From: Oreohelix idahoensis
Lineage: Eukaryota > Mollusca > Gastropoda > Stylommatophora > Oreohelicidae
DNA: 64,000 nt
Assembly: GCA_024509875.1 (NCBI GenBank)
Contig: JAMPIV010012447.1
Span: 519,878 to 583,877, forward strand
Direction: 5' to 3'
The stretch's first letter is position 1. Every line of letters starts with the position of its first letter. The notes under the pieces were generated by a model. That model worked only from the letters and a program-made list of their open reading frames with translations. It ran no database searches and was not told the origin of the DNA. Below, in pieces: positions 20,560 to 33,000 of the stretch. Position numbers and translations under genes: made by a program.

Positions 20560-22362
20560 TTAGTGCTTGTCAATTAACATTTGTGCCATTTCCAAAAAGG
20601 CAATTTCCTTCGATGACAGGCGCTGATCGTACGTGTGTCCTTTAGGATGGGAAGCAGTTGCTGTGAAATGAGCAACGGGACGATTAGCAGTACATGGTTC
20701 AGTACTGTCTTGACGGTTGGAATGCATAGAACGCCGCTTCCTGCGAATCTGTACACGAACATGTTCATGTGAGGGACAAATCAACTTTGCTAAAGGGACG
20801 AAGTCGTCAGATGATGATAAATAGTGGCGTTTAATGGCTGTTCTGTAATGTGTGTCCATGGGAACAATATAGGAATCATCATCCGAGGCTACAAGATGTG
20901 TTGTCTGGTCAGGCGTAATGTCTTGCCATGAGTTTTCTGTGATGGTTGCCGACGAATCCGAATGTACAGTTGATGAATGTGTTGGATCAGTAACTGTGGA
21001 TGGCATCAAACCAGAGTGTTCAACATTTGGAGGTGTATCCTCTGTTTGTGTTTCATTGTCATGGAGTAAACGGTCGTTGCGGTGTTGGATCCGTTGTCGG
21101 AGCTCTTGTAAAGGAATGTCATCCTCTTCAGATGAGTTATCTCGTTCGCGTCGATATCGTTCTATCGTATCTCTGACTAACGTGGGGGCAGTTGGTTGTG
21201 GTGACATGTCATCAATGCTAGAGGCAAGTGAGGTGGAGGACGAATAATGGCAAAGGGTGGATTTCCTGACAGGTCGTGAGGAGCGAAGGTGTGGAATTTC
21301 AACAGGTCGGTGATCATCTAATTTCATTTGAGAAACGTGAGCTTTCGTAGTAACATTCTGTCTCTCGTGCCATAGGATATAATTTGTAGGAGAAGTCTGT
21401 TCGAGTACTCTGTAACCGTTACCAAGCTTTTCTGCCGCTAACCAATCATCAACAGACCTATACGTTTTCTTCTTTATTACACTTCTGTTTTCGTTCTTTT
21501 CCGCTTTTTCTCGCTCTTGGTATGTGTTTTGTGGGGGTGGGGTTGACCGACTAGATGATATCTTGTGTTTTGCATGCACCGCTGTCGTTGTGGCAATCTG
21601 ACTGCTTAGTAGGTGTCTATGCTCTACGCTGGGACTATTTACCTGTGATACACACTTGTCGCTTTGTTCTGGTACTTCTGTTTGTGTGCCGGTGTGTTTC
21701 TTTGTTTCTGTCTGTGTAGCAACACTGACCATGTCTCTCTGTATGTTGTCATGTTTTCTAACCTGACTTTTCCATGATCTATGCCTATCACTGTCACATT
21801 CTGTTGTAACTCTTGGTTGGTAGGATATGTTCTTGCTGTTCTCATATGATCTTACTTGGTTCACGTCCATCTTCCAGCCGTTCTCAGTTCTTATTCGACG
21901 TCTTTGGTGGTTGTCTGTGTTGATGCTATTTATTTCTAATATCTTGCCTTTCTTAATTTCTGCTACAAAATTCCTGACAGCTATGCGCTGGTGTCTTCTG
22001 TGTAGGCTACTCCAATCTGAGCCTGATCTATAGTTGCTATGGAAACTTGGGAGTGTTCTGTCATACGTGAGTTGTTCGATGTTTAAGCAACTTCCACAAT
22101 TGTAACATGTAATCTGATTAACATGGTGAACTGGAGCAGGATGCGAATTCACTGGGGTAGTGTGCCGGTTGTCTCTTGTCTTCGTTCCTGTGAAATGAGT
22201 CATTTTGGCGTACATTGTGTGAATAAGATGAGCGTTGATGATCGTTAAATATTGCATTGTCTCTCCGCCATTTTGGACGATAATGGTCGACTTCCATTGG
22301 TTCGGGAAGATAGTCTGATTGCGGTTCTCTGCCGATCCTTTGATGAAATCTTTTCCGAACAT
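20560..22362 (-). CDS. 600-residue ORF: knuckle remnant plus integrase C-terminus with Ser/Arg/Thr-rich tail
   Basis: 600 codons, ending SSKEIAFLEMAQMLIDKH. Residues 86-92 (CYNCGSC) are half of a zinc knuckle. Residues 128-175 are basic (RNFVAEIKKGKILEINS). Residues 212-230 contain two copies of a TQTE motif. Residues 303-352 (DDWLAAEKLGNGYRVLEQ ... AHVSQMKLDDHRP) resemble the integrase C-terminal SH3-like module, in the position of the usual 'HVSRLKPY' block. The remaining 250 residues are polar, low in hydrophobics and rich in Ser, Thr, Asp and Arg. Such an open frame in a deleted element is unusual. It may be a relict polyprotein end or a new fused protein; function is unknown. Confidence 0.6.
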   Translation of the reverse strand: MFGKDFIKGSAENRNQTIFPNQWKSTIIVQNGGETMQYLTIINAHLIHTMYAKMTHFTGTKTRDNRHTTPVNSHPAPVHHVNQITCYNCGSCLNIEQLTYDRTLPSFHSNYRSGSDWSSLHRRHQRIAVRNFVAEIKKGKILEINSINTDNHQRRRIRTENGWKMDVNQVRSYENSKNISYQPRVTTECDSDRHRSWKSQVRKHDNIQRDMVSVATQTETKKHTGTQTEVPEQSDKCVSQVNSPSVEHRHLLSSQIATTTAVHAKHKISSSRSTPPPQNTYQEREKAEKNENRSVIKKKTYRSVDDWLAAEKLGNGYRVLEQTSPTNYILWHERQNVTTKAHVSQMKLDDHRPVEIPHLRSSRPVRKSTLCHYSSSTSLASSIDDMSPQPTAPTLVRDTIERYRRERDNSSEEDDIPLQELRQRIQHRNDRLLHDNETQTEDTPPNVEHSGLMPSTVTDPTHSSTVHSDSSATITENSWQDITPDQTTHLVASDDDSYIVPMDTHYRTAIKRHYLSSSDDFVPLAKLICPSHEHVRVQIRRKRRSMHSNRQDSTEPCTANRPVAHFTATASHPKGHTYDQRLSSKEIAFLEMAQMLIDKH

Positions 22363-22417
22363 TCTCTTCGTATACAGCCGTTTGAATTGTTTCTGTGATT
22401 GACTTTGAGCTGGTCAC
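22118..22417 (-). pseudogene. Gag C-terminal remnant of element 2
   Basis: The minus frame has a basic/acidic segment followed by LPEPMEVDHYRP, the kind of motif found just before the nucleocapsid in many gypsy gags. It stops at 22118. A zinc-knuckle-like CYNCGSC lies immediately downstream in the overlapping frame of the 600-residue ORF, so a frameshift separates the two. Gag's capsid part is missing: this remnant begins about 20 bases from the LTR. Confidence 0.5.
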
Positions 22418-22436
22418 GAGGCACCAAATAAACTAA

Positions 22437-23395
22437 TGTCGCCGTGGGAACGGCACTAAATAACAATATGTGTAACCGTGGGGCCTGGTTACTGCATCCA
22501 AATAATCTTATGTGACCGCTGTAACAGTCTATCCAGGTGATATGCCAAATCTTCGCACCGTGTAGACCTTTCGTCACAGGTGGTACATATTTTCTTCTGA
22601 GTTTATTGTCATTGAATTTCTTAGTGATTGTAGTGTTTACTGGTTTACTTAAATATCTTGTGGGTGGTAACTGGCGACTGCCAGAGGTGGAGTTACCCAA
22701 ATGAATGTTGGTTCAAGACCAGGTCCTTACTACTCACGTAAGTTGTCAGTGATCATTTGTATCTTCCTAGTGCTTCCATACATGAGTAAGTAACAGCAAT
22801 AAGTCATGGAAAACAGTTTATTAGTAGACTAAAAGGCAATGTTCATACACGACTCAATAACCTGGCTATCAGCGGCCAGAACGCCTGTGGGTTACATGAA
22901 TCGTAAGGTCTCTGCAAAAGGACATCATCATAACAACATGTCTGCTTGACCCTGCTAAAAATGTCGATAGGCTTTTGCCTAGGGTCTCGATATACATTTC
23001 ATAGCAGACTAATCGTTCTAATAGAAAAAATGGTTGTCATACCAACCGGGTGAACACATCCCACAAAACTGGAAAACACAGTTTCCTCGAATAACATACT
23101 TGTGAAAAACATTGAAACTTTCAATGGTCAGGCATTTCCTCGACCAGAGATTAACTACACAACCTGTAAAAACCCGGCCCGCACTAAGGCTGAAACACGT
23201 CTACCTCACTTAACAGTGAACCCCGTGACTGAACTGTGTTCTGACCGCGGTGGTCAAAAATAGCTATCGACGATCTCATTGGTCAAGCTCGACCAGTGAT
23301 GTTTTGTTAGCAACTAATCTTGCTCAAGATCTTTAGCTATTCTTATATTACTGTTTAACGTGTTAGCTAGCGTTAACACAGGCCCTCCGGTGACA
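22437..23395 (-). repeat. 5' LTR of element 2
   Basis: 959 bp, about 98-99 percent identical by eye to 17816-18775. The sense ORF from 22700 leaves the LTR and runs through the primer-site region into the gag area, ending near 22245. Confidence 0.85.
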
Positions 23396-23599
23396 CACTT
23401 ATTAGCAGCAATAGATTTGCCCTTAACAACTTTATATCTGCCACTAATATCACAACAACAACAACTTCGCCGTTAAGGCATTGCACCGTAGAAAGAACAA
23501 TGCATGTACTACTAGACATCTTTCTAGAAGCAACCCGAGAAAAAAAGCGAGAATTACTATAGTGTTCGATTAGCGTTCGAATGATTAGAGCGTTGATGT
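23396..23599. other. Flank of element 2, nothing recognised
   Basis: It starts with the CACT target duplication and ATTAGCAGCAATAGATTT, and includes a short (CAA)n. No gene. Confidence 0.4.
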
Positions 23600-23800
23600 G
23601 GCGGGATTGTCCCCCTTACTCTGCATTAGTATTCCAACAATGGCAAACTTAGAGTATAAGGATGAGGGTCTTCAAAAGTATCAACCTTCGCTCAAGATTA
23701 CTCTTGGCAGAGATATAAATAGAAGAATGTTGCTTCTAATTAAGGGAGTCTCACAGGAATTTTACAGATTGGCAAGTATAACAACTGAGATCATCTAACC
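23600..23800 (+). repeat. Cap repeat, copy 3 (diverged)
   Basis: It shares the order GATTGTCCCCC, CCAACAATGGCAAA, CTCAAGATTACTCTTGGCAG and AGATATAAATAGAAG with the other cap copies. It lacks the (TA)n tail and is the most diverged copy seen. Confidence 0.6.
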
Positions 23801-26099
23801 CGTTATGAATTTATTATTTCTGAGTCCTCAGCTGAAGATGATTCCGCAACTATTTACTAGCTCTGTGTATGTTCTTTTAAACTGAGCCATACGGGTGTAC
23901 ATTCACTCAATAATGATTAAATCAACTATGGATTTATATTTACATATAACAAGTTTAATAATCAATTAATGGTTAACAAGAATGAAATAAATAAATTTCT
24001 TTTAACAAGAAAATAATCAATTAATTTTGATAATCATAGGATGATATGGGTGGAAATTTTACAGAGTTCTTATACTATGCCAATACTGTGGTACTCATCT
24101 GAGCAGGTGTTGACGATGATTAGTCATTGATGTTGAGTTCAGTCATTGCTGGTTCCCATAGTTACTTTGGACTGTTTTTTTTCTCGTTTGAAGTAAAATG
24201 CTGTGACAGAAGCACGTCCCTTTCATCAATGCCGGGGTAACTACTAAGTTTGCTGTTCTAATGATATAAACATCAGGCGACCCCCACTCCCATCCATCAT
24301 TTCATTTTCCTCAGATTTTTTTCCATTATCCTTGAGCATTAAATCTAAACCCATTGACTCAGATGAAATTGCTTTTAGACCGTGGAAAGCGACAAATGCA
24401 ACATTCTATGCATACACATTTATACATATTAAACTTACAAAAATGTTATTATATGTGGCAAGTTAATCTTCAATCGTTACATTTTCCAGTACCATCCTTT
24501 TTATGTGCCCTTAATTTTCCTTTTTCTAACCCGCACCATGACGTTGTTTTGGCTTTCATAGCTCAAGATTTTCATATCACATCTTCTGTCTTATCACATC
24601 CTTAATTTTACCTGCTCGCTTGACCTTTTTTTTGAAGCAACATTGACGTCTGTTTGGGCAGAACGAACTTACCATATTGATTGTTCGCTTACTGCTAGCT
24701 CCGGACGGAGTAAGAGCGTACACTGAACGACATTCCTGTTGTTATCGCCGACTTCTTGTTTACCGAGATACACGTTACCGGATTCCCGCCTGATAAGATG
24801 CGAGCTCGCAATCATGACACGATAAAATATACGGCAGATCTCAATGGGGTGTGGGAAAAGACCATCATGCTAAAAATTAAGACACGGACATGATGTAATA
24901 CTTCCGGCAGATGAAATTGGTTGTAATAAACAGTTACAAGGAAATAACATCTGGTAGGAAGTTATAATGCTAGATCTGTGAAGTAATGAGTCTGTAAACA
25001 TGACAGGTGAAACGGAAGAAGCGAGATCTTATATTGTCATGAAAGACAGGCAAATGAATTTGTAAATAACACGTAAAGAAAATATCTTGTATGTCATGCA
25101 GAATATTCTAAAGATGAGGGTACTGGGGGAAAAATACTTCTATTGATATCAGACCCTAATTAGTGGTTGGATTGGAAGTGCTAAAATAAACCACTTGTAG
25201 CGAAGGCTCTACGTGGAGCAGGGAGTGGATGATGACGACACCCTGGTGTACATATTTATTATCTTAACATTTAATACGTTTATGTGCATATTCAAACATG
25301 TTTTTAAAATGCAGTTGTCGTTTCCCGCTGTACAAGTGCACTTTCATCTGACTCTCTGGGTTTAACATTAATGCTCAGGGAGGGTAAAGTTTCAGAGGAA
25401 GATGAATTGGTGGAATGGAAGCGGAGGGCGCCTGATTTTCATGTCAGGAGACCCTATACTTGGAAGAGGTATTTGTTTTAACTCAGCTTGTGGAACAGGT
25501 TTGTGGTACAAGTCTGTAGTTCAAGTTGCCAGCAGTCTACGCTAGACGCCTACATCAGACGGGTCTTGAAGACGCTCACCTTGGCAATTGGAGTGGTTAT
25601 CCCCCAGCATTACCGCCAGGGACGCGCTACTGCCTCAGAATTTGACGATTGATGGAACAGTAAACAATACCGTTGGAAACCAACAGTAATGGAACCCAGC
25701 ACCAACAACAAATCAGCATCATCACCTGGCTAGTTTACAGTCAGGCTCAGCCACAAAACTTTCTTAAACGATAGCCACTTTAATGTCACTCACTACCAAT
25801 GATGAAAACATCAGTGCTTCGTTGTTTCATAAAAATCCTATTTTAACATTATTAACTACAATTGATTATTAAATTGGTTATCTGTAAAAACAAAGTCATA
25901 GTTGATTTAATCCTTATCGAGTGAATTGCACCTTTATGACTTAGTTAACTTAAATACATAACCATCCATAGCTATTAAAGTAATATTTTACTGAACCATT
26001 TCAGTTGGGGGCTTAGAAACAACGGGCAAATTTCTTTTTCCTCACAGAAGGGGCAGGAAGATAAAAGTTCATGACAGCTTATATGAGATGGGGAGACAC
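23801..26099. other. No gene recognised; possible decayed family C pieces
   Basis: The interval is mainly A/T-rich. At about 23940-24060 phrases such as ACAAGTTTAATAATCAATTA and GTGGAAATTTTACAG recall the end of family C. Short ORFs at 24354-24605 and elsewhere carry no recognisable domain. No tRNA or splice-supported gene was found. Confidence 0.4.
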
Positions 26100-26245
26100 T
26101 CACGCGATAGTATGATAAATATAAATACACCATGATATCCTCTACTCCCTGCTTCCCGTGGAGTCTGGAGCCACCTATGTTATTGGTTCCTTGTGAAGAA
26201 ACCCACACGAAGTAGTCACATGCTCTTGCAGTGGTGGTTCATGTG
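26100..26245 (-). repeat. Family C core fragment
   Basis: CTCCCTGCTTCCCGTGGAGTC ... AAGAAACCCACACGAAG ... CAGTGGTGGTTCATG corresponds to the best conserved part of family C (15195-15300 in copy 2) and to 55845-55990. Only this ~130-bp core is shared, which suggests it is an element-internal functional region or a separate small repeat. Confidence 0.5.
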
Positions 26246-26302
26246 TCAAGTTATTTGGAGTGATGAAGATGCCAGCCCCAGGTGCAACTGTATATCCACA
26301 AG

Positions 26303-26428
<126 letters not shown>

Positions 26429-27229
26429 CAACCCAGGGCGCGAGTTATTCACTCTTTTGCCCTTTAGGGGACGAGTTATACACTCGTTCATACCCTTGAG
26501 CCAGTTACCCGTTGTGCAGACTGCCTGGCACGGCGGTGGCTGTGCCACCGCCGCCCTCTGCACATGGTCCGTGTTGCCACACGGCCGGGAAACCACCAAT
26601 CGTGACACCAGGCGATGGTACCGCAACCCGCCGTGCATCCCACACGGTAGCAGACGAGTAGTGGGTGTGTTTCGGGCTTTCTTTCAACCTCAGGGAGCAT
26701 CCTAGACTCGAAACAGAGTACACCAGGCCCACTTTGGCGTGTGTGTACTGCCCCGAGGTTTGATAGCTCTCTACCTTGCAAAGGGGGTCATACCTCCAAA
26801 GACAGTGGTGACTGGCAAAGAGGCCAGCCACCAGTGGGCTTTATTGCAACCCCAGGGAACTTCTCTTCGGGTGGCGAGGGTGCAATGCCACGAGAAAAGT
26901 TGTTCTCTACCCTGCAAAGGGGGTTATATCTCCGAGACAAGACAAAAACGAGGGATCGGCACAGCCTGCGCCGAGCCTCTACCACTGACGAGCTGCATTA
27001 CCAAGAAGAAACCAGCTCCGGCCCACCTGAACTGGGAGGACCCGGACCCGGGACCAAACAGTCTCGATAGAACACGGCTCTGTTCATCAATGGCATAGCA
27101 GCGACCGAGCCTCAACCACTGTCAAATGACTTTATCGGACACAGACACATATCACTGCCTCTACTTTACTGGGAGGACCCGAAAGCCGGGACCACACACA
27201 GTCTTGAGAGGACAAAGATCGCTTGCAAC

Positions 27230-27231
<2 letters not shown>
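26429..27231. repeat. GC-rich island between two (TA)n tracts, with ~135-bp internal repeats
   Basis: This 800-bp block is much richer in G+C than its surroundings. Motifs recur at about 133-137 bp: GCAAAGGGGGTCATACCTCC (26778) and GCAAAGGGGGTTATATCTCC (26914); CCGAGCCTCTACCACTG (26974) and CCGAGCCTCAACCACTG (27107); ACTGGGAGGACCCGG (27031) and ACTGGGAGGACCCGA (27168). Several frames are open for 60-120 codons on both strands, as expected of GC-rich DNA. None shows a domain. It is probably a non-autonomous element with a tandem interior. Confidence 0.6.

Positions 27232-27322
<91 letters not shown>
27232..27322. repeat. (TA)n tract
   Basis: Pure TA with a single G interruption near 27269. 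It closes the GC-rich island on its right. Confidence 0.95.
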
Positions 27323-27323
<1 letters not shown>

Positions 27324-28727
27324 TAAATTCACAATATCGCCGATATCTCACTGATAATCTCTACCAAGATGATACTTTCTCATAGCTGTTTATTACAACA
27401 AAGTCATTTACAAAAAATGTTATGTCATTTCTCGTATTCCACTCCTCTCCATCTGGTCATGTCTGCAATTTAACACATTATCTTCAGTTACCATATGTAA
27501 TCCTTATTGGAAAACACGAGCAACATGATTTTGTGGCAACATTTTTCCGGCCATGTTCACGAATCAAAAGTACGTTATCTACATTTTCCGACAAATACCT
27601 GGGTTTTTCGACACTCCTCACCCGGAGCAAAGGAGATATGTATCACTAAACCGTCTAGTTTTGACAATTAATCAAACACACGCGCGCCGACGTAGCTGCA
27701 GAACCGGTCAATCGGTCAGGTAACCCGAGATGGTTGATACGACAGGACAAGAAAACCTCGACCAATGACAATGTAAACAACAATACTGGAAGAATGAGCA
27801 TGTAGAAGGAATGATTGAGTAACACTGCCGGAGAGGATTGAAGACAAGACAAATAGGACGAACAAATTTCGTCACAGTTAGCCTCTAGCAACCAAAGTAC
27901 CAGGTTCGAAACACGCTCCTGATTACTGTTAAAGAAGATTATTATTTTTTTTACATGTTGGCCTCACTTAGATCTGTTAGCAGTTTAATCTACGCGGTAA
28001 CATTTGTATCTGGAGACAACATGATATGTTTTGCACTATTGTTAATTATAAATGAACGCGATAGTAGGTTGACGTCTCTAGGTAATGATGACGTAATGAT
28101 GTGCCGCGCTAATTGATTCAAACGGTCGATCTTGACCTTTCGTTATCTGATTCCGTCAAAGCAAGACGTGATATATTTCGCTCCCAATGCGAATGGAAGT
28201 TTTATGATATCTTCTACGTGGCTGTTTGTGTACGAAGGTCGCCACAAGTAATTCATTGATGTTGAACGCAAGTATACTAGTTCAAGAATAATTTATCAGA
28301 GGAGTCTCTGTTTTTCGGGAGCTAATAACATAATTTTAATCACCATACTTTTGGTTATCGCTACTTGGATAGTTCGGATGTCGACATCTTCAGTATATAG
28401 GCCAGAGTATGTGACGATACGTAAAGGACAGTAGGAGACGCATTGTTATGCATGTATTAATAAGATGCCATGTACACTGAATTGTGGATTTGTTTGAACC
28501 AAACAAATATGTCAATAATTGTGGACCCTAACCAGGCGTTTGAGGCAAGTGAATATTAATCATCTTCTTGAGCACCCAAACCATTCGACAACATAGCACG
28601 ATCGCTCATTCGCACATAATTTCATCACTTCTCACTATTACAGATAACAAGAGATAAATTACGCAACAATTACCTAGCTGGTAATGGGTACAGGACTTTT
28701 GAGTTTGGGTATACAATGGCAGCGATA
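27323..28727. other. No gene recognised
   Basis: Mixed-composition sequence. Short ORFs at 27422-27649 (plus) and 27655-27891 (minus) lack any signature. No repeats of note were seen. Confidence 0.4.
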
Positions 28728-28850
28728 TATGGAACTGGTCACCCCACTTCTAGAGGTTGGACCTAGTAGATACATAGCACAGTCTCTTTCACTCTCCTAC
28801 GGCAGTATCCTTAAGTAGGACTACATTTACCTTTATTAGCTTTTCACAGA
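28728..28850 (+). repeat. LINE-related 120-bp fragment
   Basis: GGAACTGGTCACCCCAC ... CTCTCCTACGGCAGTATCC ... ACTACATTTACCTTTATTA matches the minus strand of 17165-17290, which belongs to the LINE copy there. It is too short to assign a coding part. Confidence 0.6.
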
Positions 28851-30275
28851 CGAAAATGTCAGACCTTCCTCTTCCGCACAAATGCTATAATAACAAAAAG
28901 AAAAGAAACTAAGCAGACACACACACAGATTGCACATCCATAAAACATGGCATACACAACCACATTTTACACGTATAGTTAAAATAAGGCAGTAGCAATA
29001 CGCATTGATGAGAGTCAATACAACGGCTTTAGTACTTAGTAAGAAAAGCTGAAAGGGAAGTCGCGCTGAAAGTCCGTACGCAACAAACCAAACTTCCAAG
29101 CAGTTAAAATTACCTTTTTTTCCCATGAGGTCAGGCTCCTTGTATTAGGAAAGGGTACTTCCAGACCGACTAAAGACTTCAGATATTGGGTGTCGTATTT
29201 CAGTTTCCCCCTAACGTCAATTTCTAATGTCGGAGATTATTCCGTAGTCAAATTCCCCGCAGAGCCGGAACTTGAGTGAATGTTTTATTGTGCAAGAACA
29301 CGAGAAAGAACAGGAAAAAGTATTCTTAGGGGATAATAGCGCAGCCAAATTTTCGATAATAGCTTTTTCAAGGTGACTAAAAAAGAATAAAACATTGTAG
29401 CATAGCTTGAGCTTATAAAACTTTGTCAGAAGGTTTGGCAAAATATTAAGAGCTTATCACGTGGGACTATGGATACAATACTGAAATGACGCGAAGACTA
29501 AATTATGGAAATACTACGATTTAAAAAATGACCTTGGGGGAAGGGTATAGTATGTAGAATTCCATAGTGCATTATAATGTTATGTATAAGATAGTCATGA
29601 ATAATAATAATTGCGAGCGCTAAATCCCTCAAGAAATGACGGGAAAGAACCGTGATGTGCGTTTTCTGCCAAATGTTTTGAAAGTGGACCCATTTCTACC
29701 GTGTTTAATCTCCTCATGCCCATCCACCTTTCACCGAGCAAGTAGATCATTTAACACACACATCTTAAACAATAATAATAAAACAACCTACACACTTATA
29801 ACTTGTATTTTCTATGTGGCGAGATGTATGTTAGATAGTGAAGAAGTTCACAGAGGGAGAAGAGAACTGTGAACTAGAGGAAGGGATAGCACAAGACATA
29901 TTATGTAGGTAACTGCACAGTTCTAGAAGGTAGCTGTAGAAGAGAGCTTTGAAGAAAGTCACCTTCTTGCTAGACCTATCCTATGCTCCAGGGTTGTCTC
30001 TATTAATAGTTGATGCAGCTTGTTAATTATTCACTGCCGATTTTAACATTAAATATTCTTGAATAATCCACACATAACACAAAAATTATAAGTTATAACT
30101 GGAATTAAATCAATAGCTGCAGTTTATAAAATAAATCAATACACTTTAATAATTAATGTATGTAGAGTTAAAAATTGGAGATGGAAGTATAAATATTTTT
30201 ACACGAATTCACGAATTAAAAAAAAATATTATCACTGTTATGTCGTTTTCATCAGGTAAAACTGGCCGTGGTGAC
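28851..30275. other. No gene recognised
   Basis: A minus-strand ORF of 96 codons at 28836-29126 is Cys- and Leu-rich without a known motif and is not supported as a gene. The rest is A/T-rich. Confidence 0.4.
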
Positions 30276-30612
30276 TGTCACGGATTGCCTCCCCTTAGCT
30301 CTGGAGTAGTGGTCCACCAGTGGCCAACACTCAAGAGTATTATATATGGGTCTTCAAAGGTGTCAACCTTCGCACAAGATTACTCTTCGCAGAGTTGTTG
30401 ATAGAAGGATAATGACGCTTCTATCTCAAGGGAGGTTCCACAAGATGTTTTCAGAAGTCAAGAACAAAGCTGTCTAGGGCAGAGCACTATTAACTTATAT
30501 CTGATCCGTCACCTTTTGTGAAGAATTAAGCAATGGTTGTAGCCTGTTCAAGCCACCAGCTGGTTTAATCCATAGAAATGCTTGTATAAGTATTTGCTCT
30601 ATAGCTGTAAAC

Positions 30613-30616
<4 letters not shown>
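30276..30616 (+). repeat. Cap repeat, copy 4
   Basis: The most complete uninterrupted copy: TGTCACGGATTGCCTCCCC to CTATAGCTGTAAACATATG, directly followed by (TA)n. It shares about 80 percent by eye with copy 1. Confidence 0.75.
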
Positions 30617-31013
<397 letters not shown>

Positions 31014-31017
31014 TGTA

Positions 31018-32991
31018 TGTCGTAGATTTTTTGATAGGTGATTAAGATAGATTCTGGTCCCGTCCGAATAGAACTGGAAAAGGTGGTAACTCAGTGAGAG
31101 ATAAGGTAAAGAAATAGATTTCACGAGTGAAATGGTGAAAAAGTAGAGTTTGTCCCTGGATTGAGAAGACACTCTAGTCCAGCCTATCTCACGACTGAAA
31201 TTTGTTTATCAGACAGTTTACCTTTCTGTATATATTAATATATACACTATTAATCACTCACATACACACACACAGATACGTGACGACAATTTGAAGCACA
31301 AACGTGAAACTATATTAAATGGAGTAGGGACATTGGGCCGAGCTGACCAACACAGGTAATTAAGTTTATGTTAAGTTTATTTATCATAAAGAAAAACTTC
31401 ACAACATTCAGTATCAAATATCAAATAGAAAAATCATAGGTTACAGAAATCATAAAGAAATAAACCCCATAAGTGCAATCCCCTCTGTTGAGACAAGATC
31501 CCACAAGAAGAAGTTAAATAACCCCCAAAAGGTCAAAAGATTTGCGCTATGGTATAGAATTTGACTATACTGTAAAGAACAGAGTTCCTAATTAATCTAT
31601 TCAGAAAAATAACAGTATTAGCAAACAAAAGAAAGGCACTGCAAAGTGAGTATAATGATTATACAATAGAAGAATTATTCACTCCTTCTTTCTCTCGCTT
31701 CAGACAAACAGTGGCCACATTTCAGTCGCGCTTACCTAATTGTTGATTAACAACGTCTGGAACATATCTCCATGGTACAAACAGCACATCCAGTGTTGGG
31801 TTGTGTTTTGGCAAAATAAGCCCCAGCTCCTCAAAGTTTGATTAATCCTGTTATTTTGGGGAACGTTTACTTCGTTACTGTTAATTGAATCTGTTTATGT
31901 CACATCAATTAGTCCAGGTAGTAAAATAATTACGAGATCTAGTGTTCACAGTGTCAGTAGCTTGTAATTCCAATAATTAAAGAGAATGTCAGGTATGTAA
32001 ATCTCTCGGGATAAAAATCCTCGCCACACCACAGTGGTCGGTAGTTGGGAAATGTTAATTTTGATAATTTCGCCACAGCGGGCTGAATGTACATGAAAAT
32101 GAAAAAAGAATCTGAATAACTATAGGTCCAGTTACACTTATTCTTATAGTCTTTTGTTGGTACTCTTTCTCTTTCTGGGTGAAACAAGAGGGCCAAACAG
32201 GTCAACCTCGAAGACCCGATATTTACATGTATAAAAGAATGTTTTTTTTTTTTTGGTACTGTTGGACTTAGACCCGTTTTCTCAGATTCAGGCCGCTGGT
32301 AGGTTTTGGTTTATGACCCGTACGCAACACAGACAAAGAAACTATCTCCAATCGAATTACTAAGAAATCCACTTTAACAATGGTCTAGGGTTCGAAGCTA
32401 GATGTTCCGAAAATTCTGAGGCTACTAGATAAATGATTTTAAAAGCTGGGATATATATATAAGAAATATGTAGAAATTCGCTATCTCTTGCGAGATATCA
32501 CGCCTTCGCCCAGATTTTTTGGGAAAATCTGCGGTCGATTCCTGAATCAAAGCTGTCTTTCACGCCTCTGCCGACGCAGAGACGTGGGCCCACGAGCAAA
32601 CCGTCTTTTGATCTCGGCTCACACTGTAGCGAATTACGGGCCCTGGGATCACAAACTGTGGTTATCTCCCCTTGAGGAAATGCAACCGTCAAAGGTCCGT
32701 CTTTTGACTTACCGCTCTTGATTCTACAAATATACGACCCTTTCTCTGATCTGTCACTATCTCAACGATTGCCCAATCGTTCCCGTGATAATTCAGTTAA
32801 CGGCTCTGGACTAGCTAATAGGTCTGTTTGTAAACATTCCTAGTGCCTGTAAGACATAGAGAAACGAAAATAGGCGTGGCTAAATTATGAGTTAGACAGA
32901 TATCGAAGTGTAGGGATTCTGCGTTTAACCAAACGTGCATACTAAGAAAGCAAAGGTGGGAACCAGGTGGGAGCAAAAACGTGTGGATTCA
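31018..32991. mobile_element. Solo LTR candidate, family E copy 1
   Basis: It begins TGTCGTAGATTTTT and ends GTGTGGATTCA, with TGTA at 31014-31017 and 32992-32995 as a 4-bp target duplication. A diverged relative occupies 40109-42461 with the same two ends. Shared phrases include ATAGATTTCACGAGTGAA, AGTCCAGCCTATCT and GTGGCCACA. There is no protein-coding frame; ORFs such as 32488-32721 are not shared. TG/CA ends plus a 4-bp duplication fit a solo LTR of a Ty3/gypsy-type element of unknown interior. Confidence 0.6.
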
Positions 32992-33000
32992 TGTAATATA

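Larger units (their letters stand above)
17816..23395 (-). mobile_element. LTR element 2, gypsy-like, internally deleted, with env-like remnant
   Basis: Direct repeats 17816-18775 and 22437-23395 (960 and 959 bp, about a dozen differences seen) begin TGT and end GGTGACA. CACT at 17812-17815 and 23396-23399 is a likely 4-bp target duplication. The coding frames lie on the minus strand, so the right copy is the 5' LTR. A primer-site candidate starting TGGTGCCTCGTGACC is at 22409-22426, ten bases inside it. The interior keeps a gag C-terminus, an integrase C-terminus with a long tail, and a degenerate env-like region. RT, RNase H and protease are absent. Confidence 0.82.

Noticed and set aside
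28836..29126. 96-codon Cys/Leu-rich minus ORF as a small secreted or membrane protein
   Set aside because: No signal-peptide-like start with supporting context, no splice or homology evidence, and the length is within chance in this composition.
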